This document shows, piece by piece, positions 1-7,976 of a stretch of DNA of 42,406 nt (positions are counted from its first letter, which is position 1; the number at the start of each line of letters is the position of its first letter). Where the stretch lies: positions 1-42,406 of the forward strand of contig JAJYIG010000003.1 in NCBI GenBank assembly GCA_021790215.1, read 5' to 3'. The translations under genes and the position numbers were made by a program. The notes beneath the pieces are model-generated. The model ran no database searches. It saw only the letters and a list, made by a program, of their open reading frames with translations, and was not told where the DNA came from. The DNA comes from a bacterium (lineage in GTDB: Bacteria > Patescibacteriota > Microgenomatia > UBA8517).

Positions 1-28
1 ATGCGGTAAAATATGCTTGTTCAGATGA

Positions 29-102
29 TGCGGGATCGTCTAACGGTAGGACACGGCCCTCTGGAGGCTGGTATCGGGGTTCGAATCCCTGTCCCGCAGC
101 CA
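29..102 (+). tRNA. tRNA-Gln (anticodon CUG), CCA encoded
   Basis: The sequence folds as a 74-nt cloverleaf. The 7-bp acceptor stem pairs TGCGGGA (29-35) with TCCCGCA (92-98). The discriminator is G99, followed by an encoded CCA (100-102). The anticodon stem CGGCC/GGCTG closes a 7-nt loop CTCTGGA with anticodon CTG. The T-arm is CGGGG-TTCGAAT-CCCTG. The weak U1-A72 pair and G73 are typical of tRNA-Gln. The last six bases and the downstream flank recur at 20204, so this gene may have been an integration target. Confidence 0.93.
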
Positions 103-160
103 AGTTGGGCACCCTAGAGACCGAGATCTCTAGAAAAGCCCAATAACACCTTCAAAACCA
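97..160 (+). repeat. Left copy of diverged direct repeat covering the tRNA-Gln 3' end and its flank
   Basis: This stretch aligns without gaps to 20204-20267, at about 49 of 64 positions counted by eye. It begins with the tRNA end CAGCCA. It contains a nested stem: TTGGGC (105-110) pairs with GCCCAA (138-143), and CTAGAGA pairs with TCTCTAG inside it, around a CCGAGA loop. The two copies lie 20,107 bp apart. This could be an att-like scar or a conserved structured 3' flank of the tRNA. Confidence 0.6.
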
Positions 161-206
161 CCATTTTTATTACCAAACTCCCGTACCACACGCTCGTTGT
201 CTGGAG

Positions 207-230
207 AAAGACCGTAAAATAGGTCTTTTT
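207..230 (+). terminator. Rho-independent terminator after tRNA-Gln
   Basis: AAAGACC (207-213) pairs with GGTCTTT (222-228) across an 8-nt loop and runs into a T tract. It is the only good terminator in the 273-bp gap between the tRNA and the metal cluster. The rest of the gap holds a GATGCT/AGCATC stem (270-302) and the operator region described at 330-362. Confidence 0.7.
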
Positions 231-329
231 GCTAGTTATAGGGATAAATTTCGGATAAAATAGTAGCTGGATGCTGAGGTTGGCGAGGCAGCAATAAGCA
301 TCTGATTAATTAATACAAACACAAACTTC

Positions 330-362
330 ATTAATTAAATCTTAATTTTTCACTTGTACCAT
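330..362 (+). promoter_or_regulatory. Predicted response-regulator operator and -10 box, unit 1
   Basis: ATTAAT (330-335) and CTTAAT (341-346) are direct repeats 11 bp apart. They are followed by a -10-like TACCAT (357-362) upstream of the ATG at 376. The layout resembles the better copies at 1933, 3302 and 5351, but this is the weakest of the four. OmpR/PhoB-type regulators typically bind 11-bp-spaced direct repeats. Confidence 0.45.
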
Positions 363-375
363 TGACTTAGAACAG

Positions 376-618
376 ATGGAAGAGATAGATAAAAATCAAA
401 TACTTAAGAAGTTGGGTTTGGCCAAAGACTCTATTAAGAAAACTATTTCCATGTTGGAAAAAGACATTCTTTGGACAGATATTCTTCATCAAAATTCAAA
501 ATCTATTAATTATTTAGATGTGGCTACTAGGTTGCTAGTCAAATACCACCTTTCTCATGTCCAAATTAACAAGAATAGTACAAACGAAATAGTAAAGATG
601 TATAGATATTTAAATTAA
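376..618 (+). CDS. CsoR/FrmR-family-like small helical protein lacking cysteine ligands
   Basis: This 80-residue helical protein follows the CsoR (DUF156) pattern: a helix ending MLEKDILWTDIL, then a helix ending in YHLSHV. CsoR repressors bind Cu(I) through Cys-His-Cys with spacings of 25 and 4 residues. Here the equivalent positions are W33, H58 and V62, so only the histidine remains and the protein has no cysteine at all. Its position as first gene of a copper-type cluster supports the family call. It probably does not sense Cu(I) in the canonical way. It may respond to another ligand, act as a structural repressor or be a decayed paralog. The DUF1573 gene starts 1 nt after its stop, so the two are likely cotranscribed. 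The family call rests on pattern only. Confidence 0.5.
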   Translation: MEEIDKNQILKKLGLAKDSIKKTISMLEKDILWTDILHQNSKSINYLDVATRLLVKYHLSHVQINKNSTNEIVKMYRYLN

Positions 619-619
619 T

Positions 620-1114
620 ATGTCAGCTAAGGCAATTATTATTAGTTCCATAATATTTATAGGTTTGATAGTTGGAATGGCTTTTTTATTCACCTCAGGT
701 CAAAAACCAGAGGTTAAAGCAATTTCCTATTCTCAATCAGATACCGACAGGCCTAAGGCGGAGGTGGGTAATAAATTTACCGATATTGGAAGTATGGGCG
801 TTAACGATGAAAAAACTGCAGATTTTTCACTTAAAAACACCGGCACCAGACCATTGCAAATACTGGATGTAACTACGAGTTGTCACTGCACCTTTGGCCA
901 GATTATTTACAAAGGAACAGAAAGTCAGAAATTTAGTATGAACGGATCGGGATTTGTTTCAGAGATTGCTCCGGGAGATACTGCAACGGTCAGAATAACG
1001 TACATTCCATCAATTATGCCGGTCTCAGGAATTATCGAAAGAGAAGCTTACGTTAAAACAAATGACCCTGAAAATCCAAGAATAATTTTTAGCATACAAG
1101 CAAACGTTAAATAA
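620..1114 (+). CDS. DUF1573 membrane-anchored protein
   Basis: A 164-residue protein with an N-terminal membrane anchor (about residues 5-25) and one exported Ig-like DUF1573 domain. The signature is FSLKNTG followed by TSCHC, with C88 and C90 as a possible metal or redox pair. DUF1573 proteins are extracytoplasmic and often occur beside thioredoxin-like or CcdA-type genes. The family's exact job is unknown. The gene starts 1 nt after the CsoR-like gene and ends 1 nt before the CcdA-like gene, which suggests one translationally coupled operon. The CHC motif and the context suggest delivery or sequestration of copper or thiols outside the membrane; this is inference. Confidence 0.75.
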   Translation: MSAKAIIISSIIFIGLIVGMAFLFTSGQKPEVKAISYSQSDTDRPKAEVGNKFTDIGSMGVNDEKTADFSLKNTGTRPLQILDVTTSCHCTFGQIIYKGTESQKFSMNGSGFVSEIAPGDTATVRITYIPSIMPVSGIIEREAYVKTNDPENPRIIFSIQANVK

Positions 1115-1115
1115 C

Positions 1116-1937
1116 ATGAATACAAATTTTCTTTTTGGAATTTCTCTAACAGCGTCATTTTTAGCAGGGGTACTAGCTCTTTTTGCGCCATGTTGTATTA
1201 CATTTTTGTTTCCATCATATCTTGGGACAATATTTAAAGAGGGAAAAAGAGTCATGTACTATACGCTAGTATTTGCAGTAGGCTTAGGATTTGTTTTAAT
1301 TCCTATTGCGCTCGGTGTACGTTTTGTTGTTTTCTTTTTAGATTCTTATCATTCTCAGGTTTACTATTTAGGTGCTTTGATCATGATTGCAATGGGGTTC
1401 ATGACGTTAAAACCTGTATTTCATTTACCACAGTTTTTCCATGTCAGTGGAATACAAGATAAAAAAATTAACACGGCTAGCGTTTTTGGGCTCGGGTTAA
1501 TGTCAGGTTTAACATCTGCATGTTGTGCACCGGTTCTTTTTGCAGCAGTTACTTTGACTTCACTTTCGCCGACACTTCTCCAAGCGATTTTTGTTTCTGT
1601 TGCCTATATAACCGGTATTGTTATGCCACTTTTCTTAATTTCAATGTTTTATGACAAGGTTACTAATAAAATTGCAGGCGCAAATAGAAAGAAAATTTAT
1701 GATGTTCTCAAATATATCGGCGCCGGAATATTTTTTATTACAGGGATTTTGATAGCAGTTTTTAACTATCTCGGAAAGATTCAGATGAACCAAATGGAAG
1801 GCTATGGCAGGTCAATCCGTTTAACTGTCTATTATATTTCTAAATATTTTCAAAATCCTTTAGTTGATTTGTTAACTTTCGGTTTAATTGTTTTTAGCTT
1901 TTATAAGCTATTGAAACATAAAGACAAAGAATCTTAA
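1116..1937 (+). CDS. CcdA/DsbD-like membrane protein with paired cysteines
   Basis: A 273-residue polytopic membrane protein with the CcdA/DsbD transmembrane pattern. The first helix has APCC (C26, C27) and the fourth has SACCAP (C136, C137). Family members pass electrons across the membrane to thioredoxin-like partners using one cysteine in each helix. Doubled cysteines are unusual for that role and resemble the CC pairs of MerT-type metal transporters. A metal-transport role is therefore an alternative to reductant transfer. The gene lies directly after the DUF1573 gene, a common pairing. Its stop codon overlaps the operator of the next unit (1933-1966). Confidence 0.7.
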   Translation: MNTNFLFGISLTASFLAGVLALFAPCCITFLFPSYLGTIFKEGKRVMYYTLVFAVGLGFVLIPIALGVRFVVFFLDSYHSQVYYLGALIMIAMGFMTLKPVFHLPQFFHVSGIQDKKINTASVFGLGLMSGLTSACCAPVLFAAVTLTSLSPTLLQAIFVSVAYITGIVMPLFLISMFYDKVTNKIAGANRKKIYDVLKYIGAGIFFITGILIAVFNYLGKIQMNQMEGYGRSIRLTVYYISKYFQNPLVDLLTFGLIVFSFYKLLKHKDKES

Positions 1938-1966
1938 TTAAATCTTAAAGTATCGCTTAGTATTAT
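1933..1966 (+). promoter_or_regulatory. Response-regulator operator and -10 box, unit 2
   Basis: CTTAAT (1933-1938), CTTAAA (1944-1949) and CTTAGT (1956-1961) form a direct-repeat ladder with steps of 11 and 12 bp. The -10 box TATTAT (1961-1966) follows, with 7 nt to the ATG at 1974, so the mRNA is probably leaderless. The arrangement matches 3302-3334 and 5351-5384. Confidence 0.6.
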
Positions 1967-1973
1967 TAATAAA

Positions 1974-2924
1974 ATGGCAAAATTTACAATTAACCTACCA
2001 GATGTTTCAAAATTAGTCCCTTTGATCTTATTTTTGAGTTTAATTACAAACCTGATTTTTGTGATTATTCTTGTTCCTTCATTGCTAAGTCAATTTAGAT
2101 CAACAAGCAATAAATCAACAACATCAACTGCTACAACTAGCAAAGACAATATTTTCGACCAGATTAATCCTACCAGCGGATTTGAGATAAATGCAACTTA
2201 CGGTGATTTGGGGCCGAAAATGGTCGCTCTTGGAGTGATCGACCAAAAGAAGTTCGAAAGCACATACCAAAATTCTAATCAGCCATTAACGGCCGATCAA
2301 GAAAAAATTTTGACTCAAGGCTCGGATCAAAAAATTAAAATCACAAGTGACAATTCCTACTTCTTGCTTAACTTTTTTTGGGCGGTAGGTCTCGCCAATA
2401 AATCAAATATCCTCTCTCAGGGGGATATGGTCAAATATGGAGGTCAGGGCGGAGCAGGCAACTTTGCTTCAACCGGTGGTTGGACTTTGGCTAAATCTTC
2501 TGCAATGAATTATTATTCGAAATCTCCCTTGATTTCGCTCACACCAGATCAAGAAAAGTTAGTCGAGAACGTATCCTCAAATATTTATAGACCATGTTGT
2601 GACAACCCAACGTCCTTTCCTGATTGCAATCACGGAATGGCACTCCTGGGAATCTTGGAGCTGATGGCTTCTCAGGGCGCGAGCGAAGCGGATATGTACA
2701 ATGCTGCTAAATATATAAACGCTTTCTGGTTCCCGGGTAACTATTCTGATTTGGCTTTATATTTCAAGAATAAAGAGGGTAAATCGTTCAAAGATATCGA
2801 TGCAAAAACCATTTTAAGCAAGGATTATTCATCGGCTACAGGCTATCAGAACAAGAAACAATGGCTGACTCAGAATGGTGTAGTAGAAACTCCTGCAAAA
2901 CAAGGTGGGGGTTGCGGCGTGTAA
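1974..2924 (+). CDS. Anchored Cys/His-containing protein of unknown function
   Basis: No family is recognised for this 316-residue protein. One N-terminal transmembrane helix (about 13-40) is followed by a Ser/Thr-rich linker (about 43-57) and a soluble domain that is probably outside the cell. The soluble part has a conserved-looking cluster PCCDNPTSFPDCNHG with C208, C209, C218 and H220. It ends in GGGCGV, giving a fifth cysteine. These residues could bind copper or another soft metal. It heads a unit with the DUF2933 and DUF5676 genes and has its own operator copy, which ties it to the metal response. No enzyme motif was seen. Start: the first ATG after the -10 box. Confidence 0.6.
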   Translation: MAKFTINLPDVSKLVPLILFLSLITNLIFVIILVPSLLSQFRSTSNKSTTSTATTSKDNIFDQINPTSGFEINATYGDLGPKMVALGVIDQKKFESTYQNSNQPLTADQEKILTQGSDQKIKITSDNSYFLLNFFWAVGLANKSNILSQGDMVKYGGQGGAGNFASTGGWTLAKSSAMNYYSKSPLISLTPDQEKLVENVSSNIYRPCCDNPTSFPDCNHGMALLGILELMASQGASEADMYNAAKYINAFWFPGNYSDLALYFKNKEGKSFKDIDAKTILSKDYSSATGYQNKKQWLTQNGVVETPAKQGGGCGV

Positions 2925-2925
2925 T

Positions 2926-3024
2926 ATGAACCTGAATACAGTATTATTAATATTAGTAATACTTGCCTGCCCTCTTATGCATTTATTTATGATGCGGGAA
3001 CATAAAGGGAAACACAGGCATTAA
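2926..3024 (+). CDS. DUF2933-like tiny membrane protein
   Basis: A 32-residue ORF starting 1 nt after the previous stop. One hydrophobic helix carries the motif CPLMHLFMM, followed by a His/Lys-rich tail ending in HKGKHRH. Small DUF2933 proteins share this CPLMH plus His-rich tail layout and accompany copper-resistance genes. The Cys, Met and His residues suggest metal binding at the membrane surface. The stop codon falls inside the strong Shine-Dalgarno region of the next gene, so coupling is likely. Confidence 0.6.
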   Translation: MNLNTVLLILVILACPLMHLFMMREHKGKHRH

Positions 3025-3037
3025 GGAGGTTATATAA

Positions 3038-3295
3038 ATGAAATTAAAAGTAATGGCAATGGCAAATGCCGCCGGACTTCTAGGGGCAATCTACTTTATC
3101 GGTTGTTGGGTTATCGCCGGAATTTTACCTGATTTATACAAAGCAATTTTTGTTAGTTGGATGCACATGATTGAAGTTTCATCCCTCTGGAAAACCGGCT
3201 CGTCTAGTTTCTTATTAGGTTTCGTGAGTTTTACGGTAGTTAGTTGGGTAACAGGCTGGCTTTTTGCCTGGTTTTACAACAAATTTGCCAAATAA
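3038..3295 (+). CDS. DUF5676-like small membrane protein
   Basis: An 85-residue protein with two predicted membrane segments (about 10-32 and 55-80) and a C-terminal AWFYNKFAK. The pattern fits DUF5676 membrane proteins, which occur with copper and heavy-metal ATPases; their role is unknown. The start is fixed by AAGGAGGT at 3023-3030, 7 nt before the ATG. This is one of the few strong ribosome-binding sites in the window. Last gene of the unit that begins at 1974. Confidence 0.65.
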   Translation: MKLKVMAMANAAGLLGAIYFIGCWVIAGILPDLYKAIFVSWMHMIEVSSLWKTGSSSFLLGFVSFTVVSWVTGWLFAWFYNKFAK

Positions 3296-3301
3296 AACCA
3301 A

Positions 3302-3334
3302 CTTCATGAAATCTTAATGATTTTTTAATATAAT
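3302..3334 (+). promoter_or_regulatory. Response-regulator operator and promoter of the two-component operon
   Basis: CTTCAT (3302-3307), CTTAAT (3313-3318) and TTTAAT (3324-3329) repeat at exact 11-bp steps. The last repeat touches a consensus -10 TATAAT (3329-3334). The ATG is 6 nt later at 3341, so the transcript is probably leaderless. The site lies upstream of the regulator's own gene and predicts autoregulation. Confidence 0.65.
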
Positions 3335-3340
3335 ACGCTC

Positions 3341-4003
3341 ATGTGTATTCTAATTGTTGAGGACGAAAGGCGTCTTTCGAATATTATAAAAAGAGGCCTT
3401 ACCGAAGCTGGTTTCGCAGTCGACCAAGCTTTTGATGGCGAGGAAGGTAGTTACCTAGCTGAGGAGGAAGATTACGATCTAATTATTCTTGACTTGATGC
3501 TGCCCAAAGTTGACGGGATTACGGTATGCAAGAATCTTCGCAAGAACGGTGTTAAAACACCAATTATAATCCTTACCGCCAAATCCTCTATTGAAGACAA
3601 ACTTCAGGGGTTAGACAGTGGAGCTGACGATTATCTTACCAAACCATTCTCTTTTTTGGAACTTAAATCGAGGATTCATGCACTCATTAGAAGAAGCTCT
3701 AAAGAAGCCACTCCGGCCCTCACAATTGAAGACCTTACTCTTGATCCAATAAAACATTCTGTAGTAAGAAATGGCGAGTCTGTTAATCTCACTCCAAAAG
3801 AATTCTCTATTCTAGAGCTTCTTATGCGCCATAGGGACGAGGTGATAACAAGGTCAATGATAATAGAACATGTTTGGGATTATAACTACGACGGAATGAG
3901 TAACGTAGTTGACGTCTTTCTGACTACACTGCGGCGCAAAATAGATTCTAAAGCCAATAAAAAGCTAATCCAAACCATACACGGTGTTGGATATAAAATT
4001 TGA
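3341..4003 (+). CDS. OmpR-family response regulator (CusR/CopR type)
   Basis: A 220-residue cytoplasmic regulator. The receiver domain (1-115) has acidic residues E7 and D8, phospho-acceptor D51 in LIILDLMLP and the conserved lysine in DDYLTKPF. The C-terminal winged helix (about 125-220) ends in the typical HGVGYKI. It is probably phosphorylated by the adjacent kinase and binds direct repeats upstream of four local units including its own. It terminates in TGA, which confirms UGA as a stop in this genome. Copper, silver or a related metal as signal is inferred from the neighbours. Confidence 0.93.
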   Translation: MCILIVEDERRLSNIIKRGLTEAGFAVDQAFDGEEGSYLAEEEDYDLIILDLMLPKVDGITVCKNLRKNGVKTPIIILTAKSSIEDKLQGLDSGADDYLTKPFSFLELKSRIHALIRRSSKEATPALTIEDLTLDPIKHSVVRNGESVNLTPKEFSILELLMRHRDEVITRSMIIEHVWDYNYDGMSNVVDVFLTTLRRKIDSKANKKLIQTIHGVGYKI

Positions 4004-4007
4004 TAAT

Positions 4008-5366
4008 ATGAACACAAAAGGAATTAGATTTAAGATTATTTCTTGGTTCACTGTAACTCTTTTTCTGGTTGTCACTACTACTTTTGCCTCCTTTTATCTA
4101 ATTACTAGACAAATCCTTTTTGCACAGGTAGATAGTGAACTTAAAAATCACTCACAGAAGTTCGTACCGGCATTAACTAATAGGACACAGATTAAAAACA
4201 TAGATTTTAGTGACACACCCGGGATGGTTGTTACACTTTTGGACCAGAACGGAAGTGCGCTGCAAAGTTCCTTGAGCTTAAATAGCCCATTTGTTTCATA
4301 TAAATATCCTTTTAGCGTGGTAGAGAATAGCCCCGAACCTGTTTTTATAGACCAAAGTATAAGCAATATGCCAATGAGATTTATTGCCGTTCCAGTTAGA
4401 GATGGAGATAAACTATTAGGCGTTGTGCTCGTAGCCCACCCAATTGATGTGATTCAAAAGTCATTAAATATTCTGATAGTCGCTCTTGCCGCACTCTTAG
4501 TACTACTTATTTTCCCCATTGTAATCATTGGTAACTTCCTGGCTGGAAAAATGGTAAAACCGCTGACCGAAGTGGTCAATAAAATGCAACATATAAGCTC
4601 CGAAAATCTTGATGAGAGAGTAAATGTCCCCAAGACTAAAGATGAACTACAAAGTCTTGGTATTACGTTTAATAGCCTTCTCGATCGTCTACAGGATTCT
4701 TTCAGAAGGGAAAGACAATTTATTGGAGACATGGCTCATGAGTTAAAAACCCCCATTGCTACTTTAAAAAGTGAGATAGAGTTATCGCTTTCAAAAAATA
4801 GGACAATTGATGAGTACAGAAAAACCTTAGAAAGTTCACTAATCGATACGAACAGGTTGTCAACCTTAACGGGAAACATTTTAGATTTGGCTTGGACCAG
4901 GGCACAGAAAAACTCGGGGAAGAAATTTAGTTTGTCTGATTTGATAAAGGAGATGGGGGAAATTGCAAATAAACTGGCACTTCAAAAGGAGATAACCATC
5001 AAAACCGACATTGGCGATAATGTTTTTATTACAGGTTTCCCCGATAAAATGGGACGAGCAGTATTAAATATCTTGGATAATGCTATCAAATTCACCCCAA
5101 AAGGCGGGGTGGTATCATTAAATCTGTATAAAAAGGGCAATAAGGCTCAGATAGAAATCAAGGATACAGGAATTGGGATTCCAGCAAAGGAACTTCCACA
5201 CATTTTCGAGAGATTTTATAGAGGGACCAATGAGAATAAAGCTACAGGTACCGGATTGGGACTGGCGATTTCCAAAGGAATTATAGAAATGCACAATGGA
5301 AGTATTAATATTAAGAGTAAGGTCGGAGTAGGGACAATCGTAACCATAATCTTAATGAATTCTTAA
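4008..5366 (+). CDS. Membrane sensor histidine kinase (CusS type)
   Basis: A 452-residue kinase when started at ATG 4008, 5 nt after the regulator stop; an upstream GTG at 3984 is possible but would overlap the regulator. Domains in order: TM1 (about 8-30), an extracytoplasmic sensor of about 120 residues, TM2 (about 155-180), HAMP, a HisKA H-box with H244 in AHELKTP, then HATPase with NILDNAIKF, DTGIGIP and GTGLGLAIS. The sensor has no obvious Cys/His metal cluster, so the signal is inferred from context. The last codons and stop overlap the first CTTAAT copy of the next operator. Confidence 0.92.
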   Translation: MNTKGIRFKIISWFTVTLFLVVTTTFASFYLITRQILFAQVDSELKNHSQKFVPALTNRTQIKNIDFSDTPGMVVTLLDQNGSALQSSLSLNSPFVSYKYPFSVVENSPEPVFIDQSISNMPMRFIAVPVRDGDKLLGVVLVAHPIDVIQKSLNILIVALAALLVLLIFPIVIIGNFLAGKMVKPLTEVVNKMQHISSENLDERVNVPKTKDELQSLGITFNSLLDRLQDSFRRERQFIGDMAHELKTPIATLKSEIELSLSKNRTIDEYRKTLESSLIDTNRLSTLTGNILDLAWTRAQKNSGKKFSLSDLIKEMGEIANKLALQKEITIKTDIGDNVFITGFPDKMGRAVLNILDNAIKFTPKGGVVSLNLYKKGNKAQIEIKDTGIGIPAKELPHIFERFYRGTNENKATGTGLGLAISKGIIEMHNGSINIKSKVGVGTIVTIILMNS

Positions 5367-5384
5367 TCCGAATTCAGATACTAT
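5351..5384 (+). promoter_or_regulatory. Response-regulator operator and promoter of the copA-type operon
   Basis: Two perfect CTTAAT copies at 5351-5356 and 5362-5367 are exactly 11 bp apart. A weaker third (TTCAGA, 5373-5378) is in phase. The -10 TACTAT is at 5379-5384 and the ATG at 5391 follows 6 nt later, again predicting a leaderless mRNA. Confidence 0.65.
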
Positions 5385-5390
5385 TTAACA

Positions 5391-5750
5391 ATGGATTTAC
5401 AAAAACTGCTCGTCACAATTTTTAGTTTTGGAGGCATTGCTTTTACCTACTGGTTCTTTTTGATGAAAAAAGAGAAAGAGGTAGAAGCTTCCGATTCAAT
5501 AAATATAACAGTTAATGGTGGTTATAATCCTGAGGTTATATCAATACCGTTTGGTAAAACTACAATTTTGAATTTCACACGAACAGATCCAACAGAATGC
5601 CTGAATGAAATTGTCTTAGGGGACTTCAATATCAGACGAGAACTTCCTTTAGGTAAAAAGATAGCTATAAAACTCGATCCCAAGAAAAAAGGAGAATTTG
5701 GATATTCGTGCGGGATGAATATGTATCATGGAAAAATCGTCGTCAAATAA
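5391..5750 (+). CDS. Membrane-anchored cupredoxin-like protein
   Basis: A 119-residue protein with an N-terminal anchor (about 6-25) and a cupredoxin-like beta-sandwich (about 36-119). Candidate copper ligands are C70 in the central region and the C-terminal loop SCGMNMYHG with C107, M109, M111 and H113. The domain resembles the C-terminal third of the protein at 7977-9098, which suggests two copies of one copper-binding module in this operon. It may hold Cu outside the membrane for the ATPase or transporter. Its last 23 nt overlap the ATPase gene, so the two are translationally coupled. Confidence 0.75.
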   Translation: MDLQKLLVTIFSFGGIAFTYWFFLMKKEKEVEASDSINITVNGGYNPEVISIPFGKTTILNFTRTDPTECLNEIVLGDFNIRRELPLGKKIAIKLDPKKKGEFGYSCGMNMYHGKIVVK

Positions 5751-7974
5751 TCAAACAACAAAAACATATCCAATTAAAGGAATGCACTGTGCAAGCTGCG
5801 TTCGAGTGATTGAACGTGCACTGTCCGTCGTTCCAGGGGTGTCAAAATGTAATGTTAATCTGGCAACTGAAAAGGCAACCGTTGTTTTTGACCAAAATAA
5901 AGTTACAAACGACACGATAGCAAATGCTGTCAAAAATGTTGGGTACGAGGCAATTGTTGATCAAAAAATTGAAGAAAAGGACGAACTTCAGCAAGAAAAA
6001 TTAAAGGAACTAAAAGCCCTAAGAAACAAAGTAATCATTGGGCTTTCACTTGGAATCTTAATTCTTTGGGGAAGCTTCCCTGGCCTAATGCACACAGCCC
6101 CAATGATATTACAGAACTTTTGGGTACAAATGCTTTTGGCTACTCCGGTTCAGTTTTGGGTTGGTTGGGAATTTTATAGAGCGACAATAAACTCGCTGCG
6201 CCACAGGACTGCCAACATGGATACATTGGTTACTATTGGCACAACAGTTGCCTATTTATACTCTGTTGTTGTAACGATATTTCCCGCTCTAATAAGTGGA
6301 ATTACCAATAATCCAATGCCTTATTTTGATACGTCTACAATTATTATTGGTCTAATTCTTCTTGGAAGATATTTTGAAGCCAAAGCAAAAGCCGGTACCA
6401 GTGAAGCTATAAAAAAACTCATCGGGCTACAGGCAAAAACAGCCAGAGTTATTAGAAATGGCGAGGAAGTAGATATTCCTATTGATCAAGTAAAAATCGG
6501 AGATGTTATACGAGTTAGACCCGGAGAGAAAATTCCAGTTGACGGAATAATTCTAGAAGGAGAAAGCTCGATTGATGAATCGATGATTACCGGGGAAAGC
6601 TTGCCTGTAGACAAAATTAAAGGTGATACAGTGGTTGGCGCCACAATGAATAAAACCGGCTCCTTTACTTATAAAGCGACCAAAATCGGGGAAGATTCAA
6701 TGTTGGCTCAGATTATTAAATTAGTCGAAGATGCCCAAGGTAGCAAAGCCCCTATCCAACGTTTGGCAGATTTGGTTTCTTCATATTTTGTCCCAATAGT
6801 ATTGATGCTGGCTTTTGTCACTTTTGCTATTTGGTTTGATTTTGGACCAACACCTGCTTTTCTTTTTGCGCTTCTTAATACCGTTGCCGTTCTTATCATC
6901 GCTTGCCCTTGTGCCATGGGTTTGGCGACTCCTACTGCGATTATGGTTGGAACAGGAATTGGCGCTGAGAATGGAATTTTAATTAAAGATGCAGAAAGTC
7001 TGGAAATTGCCGGAAAGATAAAATCTGTCGTTTTTGATAAAACGGGAACTTTAACCAATGGAAAACCAGAGGTTACTGATGTAATACCGGGTGCGGGTTT
7101 TACTAAAAATGACATTTTAAGGATTGCAGCTTCTATTGAAATTAAATCTGAACATTCTCTTGCCGAAGCAATTGTATCGAAAGCTAAACTCGAAAAAATA
7201 AAATTGGTAGATTTAGAAAAATTCCAAGCCATTCCGGGCCACGGAGTTTCTGGTCTAATTAGCAAAAATAAGATCCTTTTTGGTAACGGAAAGTTAATGG
7301 ATAAAGAAGGTATTGTTTTTTCAAAACAGAAAGGTGATATTGAAAATCTTGAAAACGAAGGTAAAACTGTAATGCTTCTAGCTCAGAGTAAGCAATTAAT
7401 AGGTCTTGTTGCCGTTGCCGATACTTTGAAGGAAAGTGCTAAGAATGGTGTAGATAAACTCAAAAAGATGGGAATAGAAACGATTATGTTTACAGGTGAT
7501 AATACTCGCACGGCTAACGCCATTGCTAAAAGAGCTGGTGTCGATAAAGTTCTTGCAGAAGTATTACCGGGGGATAAGGAATCAGAAATAAGAAAAATTC
7601 AGGCTATTGGTAAAAAAGTTGCTATGGTGGGTGACGGAATTAACGATGCACCCGCTCTTGCTGCCGCTGACGTCGGAATTGCAATGGGCACAGGAACTGA
7701 TGTCGCGATTGAGGCCGCGGACATTACACTTATCAACAAAAATCTTGAGTCTGTTGCCAATGCTATCGAACTTTCAAAAAAGACTATGCGGACTATCAAG
7801 ATGAATTTAATTTGGGCCTTTGGCTATAACATTATCTTAATCCCAATAGCGATGGGGGTGCTTTATCCGTTTTTTAGAATTTTACTTAATCCGATATTTG
7901 CTTCGGTTGCGATGGCTTCAAGTTCTGTCTCAGTTGTAACCAACTCCTTGTTACTTAAGAGATTTAAAATTTAA
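5728..7974 (+). CDS. copA: Copper-translocating P1B-type ATPase
   Basis: A 748-residue ATPase with all core motifs. The N-terminal HMA domain has GMHCASC (C21, C24). The actuator domain has TGES. TM6 has CPC (C393, C395), the phosphorylation motif DKTGT has D437, and the hinge has GDGINDAPA. The last helix region has [15 protein letters not shown], where the Met and two Ser are typical of Cu(I) exporters (P1B-1). It probably exports Cu(I) from the cytoplasm using ATP. It overlaps the cupredoxin gene upstream and lies 2 nt before the transporter-cupredoxin fusion. It differs clearly from the Zn/Cd-type ATPase at 10876-13512. Confidence 0.93.
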   Translation: MEKSSSNNQTTKTYPIKGMHCASCVRVIERALSVVPGVSKCNVNLATEKATVVFDQNKVTNDTIANAVKNVGYEAIVDQKIEEKDELQQEKLKELKALRNKVIIGLSLGILILWGSFPGLMHTAPMILQNFWVQMLLATPVQFWVGWEFYRATINSLRHRTANMDTLVTIGTTVAYLYSVVVTIFPALISGITNNPMPYFDTSTIIIGLILLGRYFEAKAKAGTSEAIKKLIGLQAKTARVIRNGEEVDIPIDQVKIGDVIRVRPGEKIPVDGIILEGESSIDESMITGESLPVDKIKGDTVVGATMNKTGSFTYKATKIGEDSMLAQIIKLVEDAQGSKAPIQRLADLVSSYFVPIVLMLAFVTFAIWFDFGPTPAFLFALLNTVAVLIIACPCAMGLATPTAIMVGTGIGAENGILIKDAESLEIAGKIKSVVFDKTGTLTNGKPEVTDVIPGAGFTKNDILRIAASIEIKSEHSLAEAIVSKAKLEKIKLVDLEKFQAIPGHGVSGLISKNKILFGNGKLMDKEGIVFSKQKGDIENLENEGKTVMLLAQSKQLIGLVAVADTLKESAKNGVDKLKKMGIETIMFTGDNTRTANAIAKRAGVDKVLAEVLPGDKESEIRKIQAIGKKVAMVGDGINDAPALAAADVGIAMGTGTDVAIEAADITLINKNLESVANAIELSKKTMRTIKMNLIWAFGYNIILIPIAMGVLYPFFRILLNPIFASVAMASSSVSVVTNSLLLKRFKI

Positions 7975-7976
7975 AA

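Noticed and set aside
6708-7265. 185-codon antisense ORF inside the CopA gene
   Set aside because: A shadow of a strongly conserved coding frame; no start signal and no recognisable domain.
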